Positions 43,507 to 52,194 of a stretch of 64,000 nt of DNA are shown here, one piece after another (the first letter of the stretch is position 1; each line of letters opens with the position of its first letter). The notes under the pieces are model-generated. The model had not been told where the DNA came from. It made no database searches and worked only from the letters and a program-made list of their open reading frames with translations. The position numbers and the translations under genes were made by a program. This DNA comes from Streptomyces asoensis. Lineage in GTDB: Bacteria > Actinomycetota > Actinomycetes > Streptomycetales > Streptomycetaceae. The stretch is from assembly GCF_013085465.1 (NCBI RefSeq), contig NZ_CP049838.1:9486001-9550000 (forward strand), written 5' to 3'.

Positions 43507-46500
43507 CTAGGGCTTCTCCTCCGCGTAGAGGCCGCTCACCTCCTCGGCGCCGAGCGCCCGGTCGACGGCGTGGACCTCGTCGACCGCCCCGTTCCAGTAG
43601 TCGACGTTCGCGCCGTCCCAGTGGGCGCGCCCCACGGTCAGCGGACCGGTGCTCGGAAGTGCCGAGCCGCCGGTGGCCGTCGCCGCGAGCTTTCCGTCGA
43701 CGTACAGCCGGATCTGGTTGCTCGTGGCGTCCCGCACGCCGACCAGGTGGTACCAGCGGCCCGTCTCGGCGGAGACGGCGACCTGGGCGCGGTGCTCGCC
43801 GGGCGTGCTGAAGGCGAACGTGCCATGTCCGTACTGGAGGTAGAACGAGTTGGCCGTGGCGCGGGAGTCCTGGCTGACCGCGGTGGCGTAGTTGCCGGGG
43901 ATCGCGTCGAGCCGTACCCAGGCGGCCACCGAGTAGCTGCCGCCGGTGTCGAGCACCGGTCCGGCGGTCTCGGCGTACTGCTTCTGACCGTCGAACTTCA
44001 GGGCGCTGCCGCTGACGCCGGGGGTCCAGGAGGCGCCCTCGCGGAGGGTGAGAGGCCTGGCGTTCGGGCCCTCGTCCTTCGCGGTGGTGCCGGTGCCCTC
44101 GTCGAGGCTCCAGTGCCCGCCGCCCTTCAGCGGTCCCGCACGGCCCGCGGCGGCGCCGGCGGCGATCACCTTGCGGTTGATCCTCCGTACCTGGTCGGGA
44201 TCGACCTTGATCTCGCGGCGGTCGTATGTGTACAGGCCGTTCAGCTCGTTCTCCAGGTCGGTGATCTGCGTGTACACCGACCCCGACAGTTCGGCGCCGG
44301 CCTGCTCGACATAGAACTGCTCGGTGTTCTCCACGTACTTGCGGGTCAGCTCCTCCTTGGTGGTGACACCGCTGTAGATCACCGTCGGGGCGCCCGGCCA
44401 CAGGTGACCCGGGGTGCGCAGGGTGAAGCCGCCGTGCTCACCGTCCATGGCCGCCCGGCCGTCGTCGGGGAAGGCGGGGTCGGTGTTGTTGTAGTCGTGG
44501 TGGTCGATGATGTCGCCCTTGCCCGAATCACCCTTGGAGTTGCAGCAGTTGACCCCACTGTGGGCGTTGACGACGCGGGACGGGTCGGCGGTCTGGACGG
44601 ACTCGGTGATGCGGCCGGTCTCCTCGCGGTTCCACTCGCCCCAGCCCTCGTTGAAGACGATCCAGCCGATGACGGAGGGCGAGTTGTGGTGCTGGCGCAC
44701 GATCTCCTTTCCCTGGTCGACGAACGCCTTCTGGCCCGTGGCGTTGGTGAGGTTCCCGGAGACGAAGTCCTGCCAGACCAGCAGGCCGAGCCTGTCGGCG
44801 TGGTAGAACCAGCGCTGCGGTTCGACCTTGATGTGCTTGCGGACGGCGTTGAAGCCGAGCTTCTTGTGTGCCTCGAGGTCGAAGGCCAGGGCTTCGTCGC
44901 TGGGCGCGGTGTAGAGGCCGTCGGGCCAGAATCCCTGGTCGAGCGTGGCGAGGGAGAAGATCGGCTTGCCGTTGAGGACGAGCTTGTCGAAGCCGCCCAC
45001 CTTCTCGATGCCGACCTCGCGCATACCGAAGTAGCTGCCGACCCTGTCGGTCGACCTCCCGTCGGTGAGCGTGACGTCGAGGTCGTAGAGGTAGGGGTCG
45101 TCGGGGCTCCACAGATGCTGCTTCGCCACTGGCAGGCGCAGTTCCTTGCCGGCCGGTCCGGTGACCTTGCCGACGACCTTGCCGCGGGCGTCGCGGGCGA
45201 CGGCCTCGACCCGGGCGGTGGGGGAGGCGTCCTCGGAGTTCACCGTCACCGCGAGGGTGCCGGTGTCGATGTCGGGCGTCGTGACGATGTCGTCGATCGA
45301 GGCGGCGGCGACGGGCTCCATCCACACGGTCTGCCAGATGCCGGAGGTCTGGGTGTAGAAGATGCCGCCGGGGTTCGTGGACTGCTTGCCCATGGGCTGG
45401 TCGGCGCCTCCGGTGTCGGTGACGGCGACGACGATCTCCTGCGGGCCGGTGCCCTTGAGCGCGTCGGTGATGTCGGCGCTGAAGGCGTTGTAGCCACCGG
45501 TGTGTTCGGCGACCTTCGTGCCGTTGACGTAGACGCGGGCCTGGTAGTCGACGGCGCCGAAGTTGAGCTTGAGCCGGTCGGCCCGGCCGCTCTTGCCGAC
45601 CTTCCAGCTCTTGGGCACGTCGACGAGCCTGCGGTAGAACATGTGGTCCTCGTGCCGCTCAGGACCGGACAGCCGGGACTCGACCGGGAACGGCACGATG
45701 ATCTTCTCGTCGAGGTTCTTGCCGAAGACCGGCTGCTCTCCCGCCTCGGCGGCGCCGAACTGCCAAGGGCCGTTGAGGTTGCGCCACTTGGACCGCACCT
45801 GCTGGGGGCGCGGGTACTCCGGCAGTGGGCGCTTCTCGTCGAGTTCGTCGCCCCACTCGGTGGTGAGGCGGTGGGTGGAGGCGTTGTCGGCGTAGCGGAT
45901 GACCTTCGGCACGCTCTCGCCGCCGGCCGTCAGTCCGCCCTCACCGTCGTAGGAGGCCCTGACCAGTTGGTTCTGTTGGATCGGCTCCGCGAGGTCGACG
46001 TTCAGGGAGGTGGGATCACCGGGGACGGCCGTCACCGACTTGATCGGCATGGCGGTGGTGTCGGCCTCGACCGTCAGATGCTCCTTGAGGTCCTGGAGCC
46101 TGCCCACCCTGCCTTCGAACCGGGCGCGCAGCCGCCGCCCGTTCTCGGCGATCGACATCTCGACCGGGTACACCTCGAAGTCGGCCGGTGGGGTGAACGC
46201 GGACATCGGCACGATCTGCCGGGACATCGTCGGCGTGGACCAGCGCAGGTACATGTTGGCGCCGCCGGTGTCCTGGAACAGCTCCAGACGGAAGTCGTGC
46301 TGCTCGCCGGCGGTCAGCCGGACGGCGGCGCTGGTCTGCTCCCGGTCCCAGTCGCCCACCCAGTGGTCGATGACGGGCCGGTCGTCGATGAAGAGCCGGA
46401 AACCGTTGTCGCCGATGGCGTGGAAGGTGTAGTCACCGGTGGCCGGTGCCTCGATCCGGCCCGTCCAGCGCGCGGTGGTGTGCTCGGTCCTGCCGGTCAA

Positions 46501-46782
46501 CTCCTGGAAGGTGCCGGTCAGTCCGGAGAAGTTGATCTGCGGGTCGAGCAGGGTGCCGCCGAGTCGGTCGAAGTCCCGGGCGCCGGGCGCCGACATGCTG
46601 AAGTACTCGCCCTTCAGGCCGTGCGTCTCGACGGCCGCCTGTTCGGCGGCGGGTGCCGACGCGCTGCTCGGCGGCTCCGCGGCCGCCGCGGTGGGAAGCA
46701 GCCCGCTCGGGGGCAGGATCAGGGCCGCCGCGGCGAGCAGGGCCCACACTCCGGCTCTGGGGCGGGTGTCGTGTCGTGTCAT
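43507..46782 (-). CDS. Secreted GH2 glycoside hydrolase with PA14 and LamG domains
   Basis: A 1091-aa secreted enzyme. A signal peptide (about 1-35) is followed by a PA14 carbohydrate-binding domain (about 55-190), a beta linker domain (about 200-310), GH2 modules (about 330-880) and a C-terminal LamG/concanavalin-like domain (about 890-1085). The acid/base is E712 in VFNEGWGEW and the nucleophile E782 in DGEHGG. The catalytic part is a close paralogue of the AbfB-bearing GH2 (shared KHIKVEPQRWFY block). GAGGAAGG lies upstream. Its TAG stop lies in the target duplication of the IS element. A LacI-type operator precedes it. Confidence 0.87.
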   Translation of the reverse strand: MTRHDTRPRAGVWALLAAAALILPPSGLLPTAAAAEPPSSASAPAAEQAAVETHGLKGEYFSMSAPGARDFDRLGGTLLDPQINFSGLTGTFQELTGRTEHTTARWTGRIEAPATGDYTFHAIGDNGFRLFIDDRPVIDHWVGDWDREQTSAAVRLTAGEQHDFRLELFQDTGGANMYLRWSTPTMSRQIVPMSAFTPPADFEVYPVEMSIAENGRRLRARFEGRVGRLQDLKEHLTVEADTTAMPIKSVTAVPGDPTSLNVDLAEPIQQNQLVRASYDGEGGLTAGGESVPKVIRYADNASTHRLTTEWGDELDEKRPLPEYPRPQQVRSKWRNLNGPWQFGAAEAGEQPVFGKNLDEKIIVPFPVESRLSGPERHEDHMFYRRLVDVPKSWKVGKSGRADRLKLNFGAVDYQARVYVNGTKVAEHTGGYNAFSADITDALKGTGPQEIVVAVTDTGGADQPMGKQSTNPGGIFYTQTSGIWQTVWMEPVAAASIDDIVTTPDIDTGTLAVTVNSEDASPTARVEAVARDARGKVVGKVTGPAGKELRLPVAKQHLWSPDDPYLYDLDVTLTDGRSTDRVGSYFGMREVGIEKVGGFDKLVLNGKPIFSLATLDQGFWPDGLYTAPSDEALAFDLEAHKKLGFNAVRKHIKVEPQRWFYHADRLGLLVWQDFVSGNLTNATGQKAFVDQGKEIVRQHHNSPSVIGWIVFNEGWGEWNREETGRITESVQTADPSRVVNAHSGVNCCNSKGDSGKGDIIDHHDYNNTDPAFPDDGRAAMDGEHGGFTLRTPGHLWPGAPTVIYSGVTTKEELTRKYVENTEQFYVEQAGAELSGSVYTQITDLENELNGLYTYDRREIKVDPDQVRRINRKVIAAGAAAGRAGPLKGGGHWSLDEGTGTTAKDEGPNARPLTLREGASWTPGVSGSALKFDGQKQYAETAGPVLDTGGSYSVAAWVRLDAIPGNYATAVSQDSRATANSFYLQYGHGTFAFSTPGEHRAQVAVSAETGRWYHLVGVRDATSNQIRLYVDGKLAATATGGSALPSTGPLTVGRAHWDGANVDYWNGAVDEVHAVDRALGAEEVSGLYAEEKP

Positions 46783-46894
46783 CGAACCCTTCCTCGACAG
46801 AGGCCGTGACCACGCCCGGCGGGAGTGAGGGCTCCTGGCCGGGAGCCCGGGAAGACAACTGCACACCGGTGACGGGGCGCTCGGTCAGGCGGCC

Positions 46895-46910
46895 TTTTCA
46901 ACGTTGGAAA
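46895..46910. promoter_or_regulatory. LacI-type operator of the second GH2 gene
   Basis: TTTTCAACGTTGGAAA is symmetric at 14 of 16 positions around a central CG. On the minus strand TTCCAACGTTG matches the importer site TTCCAACGATG at 10 of 11 bases. This ties the gene to the LacI regulator at 30867. Confidence 0.6.
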
Positions 46911-47268
46911 TTCTGTGACAGCGGTATGACAGCACGCTCACAGGGGAGTGTCCAGACCTCACGCAGCACTCTGTCGGTCTGCCGTCACGAGGAACCGGGG
47001 GAGCTCCGTTCCGTGTCAAGTGCGGTTCTGCGCAGGTCGGTTCGGCGCCGTCCCGCGGACCCGCGCGGCCATGGACCGTCGGCGGTCCCGGTTGCCCGAG
47101 AGGCCCGTGTCCGGGCGGCAACTCGGCGCGACGGCCCCGCCCCGAGACCCTGCCCGGCGGGTCGAACCGTGAGACAGTCGAATGAGGCGCCGGAGTCGGC
47201 GAGGCTCGGGCGCAGCGGTCCGAGGCGGTGGCCCCCGCCCGGAACCGTACGCATACGGTGCCGCAGCG
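46911..47268. other. Divergent intergenic region
   Basis: About 360 nt between the GH2 operator and the methyltransferase ribosome binding site. I see no convincing gene or repeat. Promoters in both directions should lie here. Confidence 0.4.
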
Positions 47269-47280
47269 GAGGGATCCGTC

Positions 47281-48111
47281 ATGTCCGAGGCGAGTGAGGC
47301 GACCCGGGCCGACCGGGCCCTGAAAGCGAAGCATCGTGCCATGTGGGCGCTGGGCGACTATCCCCTCGTGGCCACGGACCTCATCCCGGACCTGGGACCG
47401 GAGCTCGTGCGGGAGAGCGGCGTCCGGCCGGGGACCCGAGTGCTCGACGTCGCGGCCGGCTCGGGGAACGCCGCCATCCCCGCCGCCCTCGTCGGGGCCG
47501 ACGTGGTGGCTGTGGATCTGACCCCGGAACTGCTGGAGGCCGGCCGTGAGCTCGCCACGGAGCGCGGTGCCAAGCTGGAGTGGCGCGAGGGCGATGCCGA
47601 GGAACTGCCGTTCGCGGACGCGGACTTCGACACCGTGATGTCCTGCGTCGGCGTCATGTTCGCCCCGCACCACCAGCGGGCCGCCGACGAACTGGTCCGC
47701 GTCTGTCGACCCGGCGGGAAGATCGGCCTCGTCAACTGGACTCCGGAAGGGTTCATCGGGCAGATGTTCGCCGCCATGCGCCCGTACGCGCCCCCGCCGC
47801 CGCCCGGAGCGCAGCCGCCGCCGCTGTGGGGCGACGAGGGTCACGTGCGTTCTCTGCTCGGCGACCGCGTGACCGGCGTCGACGCCCGTCGTCAGTTGCT
47901 GCGCATCGACCTGTTCTCCGCTCCGGAGGACTTCCGGGAGTTCTTCAAGCGCTGCTACGGCCCGACCGTCGCCGTCTACGCCTCCATCGCCGGCGACCTC
48001 GACAAGGTCACCGCCCTCGACACGGCGCTCGCGGACCTGGCCGCCCGGCACCTCGCGGACGGGGCCATGGAATGGGAGTACCTGCTGGTCACGGCCGACA
48101 GGGCCGCCTAG
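47281..48111 (+). CDS. Class I SAM-dependent methyltransferase
   Basis: A 276-aa methyltransferase of the UbiE/Methyltransf_11 type. Motif I is VLDVAAGSGNAAIPAA, motif II the acidic VVAVDLTPELLEAGR, and the post-motif region GDAEELPFADADFDTVMS; then VCRPGGKIGLVNWTPEGF. The C-terminal 130 residues, with a Pro-rich stretch, probably form the substrate lid. The substrate is unknown. GGAGGG lies 7 nt before the ATG at 47281. A long perfect palindrome follows the gene. Confidence 0.9.
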   Translation: MSEASEATRADRALKAKHRAMWALGDYPLVATDLIPDLGPELVRESGVRPGTRVLDVAAGSGNAAIPAALVGADVVAVDLTPELLEAGRELATERGAKLEWREGDAEELPFADADFDTVMSCVGVMFAPHHQRAADELVRVCRPGGKIGLVNWTPEGFIGQMFAAMRPYAPPPPPGAQPPPLWGDEGHVRSLLGDRVTGVDARRQLLRIDLFSAPEDFREFFKRCYGPTVAVYASIAGDLDKVTALDTALADLAARHLADGAMEWEYLLVTADRAA

Positions 48112-48201
48112 CAAGGCCGTACGACGCTCGCGTTCGGGCGGGCGATCTGCCGGCGGAGCCGAGCGGGCATCGGGCGCTCGCCGAGCGGTGGAGCGGCGAG
48201 G

Positions 48202-48231
48202 CGGTGGGCCCCCGGTACCGGGGGCCCACCG
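48202..48231. terminator. Strong bidirectional terminator
   Basis: A perfect 30-nt palindrome (CGGTGGGCCCCCGGT and its complement) lies between the convergent methyltransferase and GH87-type genes, 7 nt from the latter's stop codon. Confidence 0.75.
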
Positions 48232-48238
48232 GTCGTGC

Positions 48239-51200
48239 TCAGTAGGCGTCGCGTCGCCCCGCCGCCCCGTTCGGGGTGCCGGTGATCGTGAACTGCGAGC
48301 CCGGTTCGACGAGTACGTCACCCTGGGCGGAGCCGGTGATCGTCACGCCGGACAGGATGGCGCTCCCACGGGCCCCGCTCATCGCCAGGATGCCGGAGCC
48401 GTTGTTGGACCTGTCGATGCGCACGTTCGTGATCTTCACGCCCGGCATGGCGCCGCCACCCGTCTTGAACTGGATGCCGTCGTACGTCGAGTCGTGGATC
48501 TCGGTGTCCCGGACGGTGACGCCCGGGATGTCCTGGCCCTGGGCGAACAGGGTGATCGCACCGAACTCCTGGTCCTCGTTCCAGAACGCGCCGCCCGTGC
48601 GGTACAGGGCGTTGCCCGCGATCAGGGTCTCACCGCTGAAGGGCAGCGGGTCGTGGTCGGTGGCCAGCATGATGCCCGGGTAGTTCATGGTGTCGGAGAC
48701 CACGTTGTTCTCGATGGTGTTGCCGTAACCGCCGTACACCGCGATGCCGTTGGCCCGCCACGGCAGCTGGATCGTGTTGTTGCGGAAGTGGTTGTCGTGG
48801 CCGATGTCCACCGAGGTGTCCTTCACGTATTTGCTGGCCCACACGGCGAGCGCGTCGTCGCCGGTGTTGCGGAAGGAGGAGTTGTACACGGTGGAGTTGC
48901 GGGTGCCGTTGGCGAAGTTGACGCCGTCGGCGTAGGTGTCGCGGATGCGCACCCCGGAGAACTCCAGCCCGTCGCCGGGGCCCCACAGTTCGGGGATGTT
49001 GGAGTAGTCGCGGCCCACCCAGACACCGACGTTGGCATGCTCGATCCACACGTTGGAGATCTTCGTGCCCTTGCCGAAGCGGCCGTTGAGACCGACGCCG
49101 CCCTCGGCGTTGCCGTCGCCGCCGCGGATGGTGCCCGAGCCGAAGATGGCGATGTCGGAGATCTGGGTGTTGGAGTCGATGTCGAAGCCGAAGTTGCCCT
49201 CGTGGGGGTGGTTGATGCCACCCGCCTCCTGCGGCGGGGTCAGCGTGTACAGCTGGGAGTGCCACATGCCCGCGCCGCGGATGGTGACGTCCCGGATGCC
49301 CACCTGGTTGAACTGCCCCCGGTTCAGCGGGTCGTCGGTGAGGATCTTCTGCTCCTGACGCCACTGCCCGGCCGGGATCCACACACAGGAGATCTGGCCG
49401 TTCTGGTCGGCGGTGACCGCCCGCTGGATGGCGTCGGTGTCGTCGATGCCGTCGTTGGGCACGGCCCCGTACTCGGTGATCGAGGTGCAGTCGGCCGGCT
49501 TGGACGCGGCGGGAGCCACCTGCTCCAGGTCGACCAGGTCGATCACCTGGAAGGCGGCCGAGTCGCCCGCGTCGCGCTGGAGGCGGAACACGGTGCCCGG
49601 CGGGTAGCTCTTCGACAGCAGTGCGTGTGACTCGTCGAACAGGCGCCGCGCGTCACCGCCCGGCCGGTTGGTCAGGCCCTCGGGGTCGTCGGTGGTGCCG
49701 TACAGCCAGCTGTGCTTGGACGACAGGGGCAGCTTCTGCACGAAGGCGCCGTCGGCGTACAGGCTGACGGTGGCGTCCGCGCCGCCGCCGGACGCGGAGT
49801 CCGGGACGGAGTTGCGCACCACGAGGGAGTTGGCCGCGTTCGTGGAGGTGAACTCCACGTACTGGCCGGTCGCGGTGAGCCGGACCGACCTGCGGCCGGA
49901 GGACTCGGTGGCGAAGTTGGTGTGCCCGAAGGTCCGCTGGGCGTCGGCGGTGAGGAGGGTGCCGGTGTACCGCCCGTCCTCCGCCTCGTACTCGGTGTAC
50001 GGAACGGCGGCGCCGCGTCCGACCACCAGGGACTTGGTGAGGACGTTGTTGTTCTCGTCGGTCTCGGCGACGACTCCGGTGGCGTCGGCGGTCGCGGTGA
50101 GGGTCGCCCCGCCCGCGGTGGCCGTCCAGGTCCCGCCGATCGTCACGTTCACCGTGGCGTCGGGGGCCACCTGGCCGGTCGTGCCGTTGAGGGTGGTCGA
50201 GCCGGCCTGGAGCCGGGTCACCGAGCCGGCTGGAGCGGCGCTGATCCCGCGGTTGTGCACGGCGACGGTGAAGGAGACGGCCTGGCCGACGGCCGGGTTG
50301 GCCGGGCTGGTGGTGATCGAGCGGACCTCCAGGTCAGGGCCGGGCGCCTGGGTGACGACCAGCCTGCTCGTGGCCGTGCGGCTGTTGTTGCTGTCGTCCA
50401 GCTCCGGGACGGTGTTCCGGGGGTCCACGACGGCCGACACGCCGTAACTGCCCGCCGCTCGGGTACCGGTGGCGACGTCCACGGTCGCCGAGGCGCCCGG
50501 GTCCAGCGCCGGGACGGCGGCGCTGCCCGCGACCGTGCCCTCCACGCTGACGTCGACGGTGGTGGCTGCGGAGCGCGCGGTGCCCGCGTTGCGCACGGTG
50601 GCCCTGACGGTGACCGCGTCCCGCTCGCTGGGCGCGGCCGGCGTCCAGTCCAGCGTGGTGACCGTCAGGTCGGGGGCGGGCGCGGCGGTGCCCACGACCT
50701 GGAACTCGGCGACCTGCCCGCCGGGCGCACCGGAGTTGGCGGTGAAGTGCAGCCGGACATCGGACCAGCGACCGCTGACCGGAACGGTCACCGTGTTGCC
50801 GCTCGCCGGGCTGAAGGAGTACGGCTTCGCGGCAGCCAGCGAGGTGAAGCCGCTCGCGGACTGCTGTCGGCCGAGGACCTGGATGGTCTGGGTGCGGGCC
50901 GCCCACACCGGGGCGGGGTCGAGCTTGACGACCACGCCGGTCACGTCGGCGTCGGCGCCCAGCTTGACGGTGAGGTCCGAGGGGTGACCGGCCGCCTCCC
51001 AGTAGGTGGTGACGGAGTCGTCGGTGGCGTTGGCGGCCACATAGGTCTGCGTGGAGGAGGTGGCCTCGACCGGCTTGTTGCGGGCCAGGTTGGTGCCGGC
51101 CGGCGGCGGGTCGCCCGGGTCCGTGCCGCCGTCCTCGCCGTACACCTCCAGCTCGGAGAGCTGCGCCGCGTTCCACCCGGTGTTGCCGGAGACGTTGACG

Positions 51201-51667
51201 CGGAGGTACCGCACGTCAGCCGGGGAGGCGAGGGCGACGGACACCGTGTTGGCCCGGTCCGGGTCGAACACCCGGACCGCCGAGGCCGCGAGGGTGCTGA
51301 AGCCGGAGCCGTCGCCGCTGCCGAGCAGCGACAGGGTCTCGTTACGGCTGCCCCACCCGGTCGGGAGCTTGAGCACCACCCGGTCCACCTCCCGGGCCAC
51401 GCCGAGGTCGACCTGCGCCCACTGCGGGAAGGACCCCGCCGGGCCCTCCCAGTAGGAGGCCTGGACACCGTCGGTGAGATTGCGGGCGGGGTACTCGGCG
51501 TGCGCGCCGCCCGCCGTGGCGGGGCGGCCGAGGGCGAGGTTGACATCGGCCGCTGCCGGAGCCGCCCGGGCGGGGGAGGCGAAGGCCAGCGGCAGCAGGC
51601 CGGCCGACAGGAGCCCGGCGACGACCGCGCCGGTCACGGGCCGACGGCCCGGTGGTCTCCAACTCAT
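48239..51667 (-). CDS. Secreted GH87-type alpha-1,3-glucanase, multi-module (A)
   Basis: A 1142-aa secreted enzyme. Order: signal peptide (1-37), two F5/8-type-C modules (about 40-175 and 185-325), two CARDB-like Ig domains (about 330-440 and 450-550), a CBM6/35-like module beginning YEAEDGRYTG, and a right-handed beta-helix (about 690-1142). In the helix, ADG at D914 and GDD at D937-D938 have the spacing (23 and 24) of the three catalytic Asp of GH87 alpha-1,3-glucanases as I recall them (D1045, D1068, D1069 in a Paenibacillus enzyme). Substrate: alpha-1,3-glucan or nigeran. It is divergent from a paralogue, with shared operators. Confidence 0.82.
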   Translation of the reverse strand: MSWRPPGRRPVTGAVVAGLLSAGLLPLAFASPARAAPAAADVNLALGRPATAGGAHAEYPARNLTDGVQASYWEGPAGSFPQWAQVDLGVAREVDRVVLKLPTGWGSRNETLSLLGSGDGSGFSTLAASAVRVFDPDRANTVSVALASPADVRYLRVNVSGNTGWNAAQLSELEVYGEDGGTDPGDPPPAGTNLARNKPVEATSSTQTYVAANATDDSVTTYWEAAGHPSDLTVKLGADADVTGVVVKLDPAPVWAARTQTIQVLGRQQSASGFTSLAAAKPYSFSPASGNTVTVPVSGRWSDVRLHFTANSGAPGGQVAEFQVVGTAAPAPDLTVTTLDWTPAAPSERDAVTVRATVRNAGTARSAATTVDVSVEGTVAGSAAVPALDPGASATVDVATGTRAAGSYGVSAVVDPRNTVPELDDSNNSRTATSRLVVTQAPGPDLEVRSITTSPANPAVGQAVSFTVAVHNRGISAAPAGSVTRLQAGSTTLNGTTGQVAPDATVNVTIGGTWTATAGGATLTATADATGVVAETDENNNVLTKSLVVGRGAAVPYTEYEAEDGRYTGTLLTADAQRTFGHTNFATESSGRRSVRLTATGQYVEFTSTNAANSLVVRNSVPDSASGGGADATVSLYADGAFVQKLPLSSKHSWLYGTTDDPEGLTNRPGGDARRLFDESHALLSKSYPPGTVFRLQRDAGDSAAFQVIDLVDLEQVAPAASKPADCTSITEYGAVPNDGIDDTDAIQRAVTADQNGQISCVWIPAGQWRQEQKILTDDPLNRGQFNQVGIRDVTIRGAGMWHSQLYTLTPPQEAGGINHPHEGNFGFDIDSNTQISDIAIFGSGTIRGGDGNAEGGVGLNGRFGKGTKISNVWIEHANVGVWVGRDYSNIPELWGPGDGLEFSGVRIRDTYADGVNFANGTRNSTVYNSSFRNTGDDALAVWASKYVKDTSVDIGHDNHFRNNTIQLPWRANGIAVYGGYGNTIENNVVSDTMNYPGIMLATDHDPLPFSGETLIAGNALYRTGGAFWNEDQEFGAITLFAQGQDIPGVTVRDTEIHDSTYDGIQFKTGGGAMPGVKITNVRIDRSNNGSGILAMSGARGSAILSGVTITGSAQGDVLVEPGSQFTITGTPNGAAGRRDAY

Positions 51668-52194
51668 GAGGTCCTCTGTTCGTCGGTGAACACGGGGGAG
51701 GGCACGGCGGGGCGGCCCCGGAGGTACGGGGAGGCGCAGGAGGGTGCGGGGGAGAGTGCGGGAGCGGCCCCGAGGGGCCGACCCGAGGTGGGAAACGCCG
51801 ACCGTGCACGCAAATTGAGTTGAACAGTCGATTCTTTGCGGAAAGTACGCCCACAGGTTTCTAGCGCGTCTCCGCTTTGTCAACGGTCCCGGCAGTAGCG
51901 GGAGTTGGCTACGCAAGCTACTTGCGCCGCTTGCAGATCCGCTTGCGTTATCGCGAAAGCCCGGACGAAAGTCGCTGATCCCGGCCCTGGGCAGGTCGCC
52001 CCGGGGATGGGCGGCCCGGATCCGCCCCGGTCGTGACGGTGGACGAACCTCTATCGGTCTGCAACTCTCTGATCGATTCACGCAAAAGCGGTGACCTGTC
52101 CCGCACATCGAGGCGTGTCCGGTGCACCGTCGATCCACCCATCCACAACCGTGTCCCTCCGCGCCCCGGCGGACGGGACGGAGATCGGGGAGAG
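51668..52194. other. Divergent promoter region of the two glucanases
   Basis: This 527-nt region has no gene. It contains one perfect LacI-type palindrome at 51912-51926 and two further CTTGC half-sites (CGCTTGCAG at 51928-51936, CGCTTGCG at 51940-51947) spaced about 12 nt apart, so several repressor contacts in a row are likely. Confidence 0.55.
51912..51926. promoter_or_regulatory. LacI-type operator for the glucanase pair
   Basis: CGCAAGCTACTTGCG has perfect 6-bp arms around CTA. The arms are identical to those of the site before the LacI gene at 56587 (CGCAAG-CCG-CTTGCG). Confidence 0.7.
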
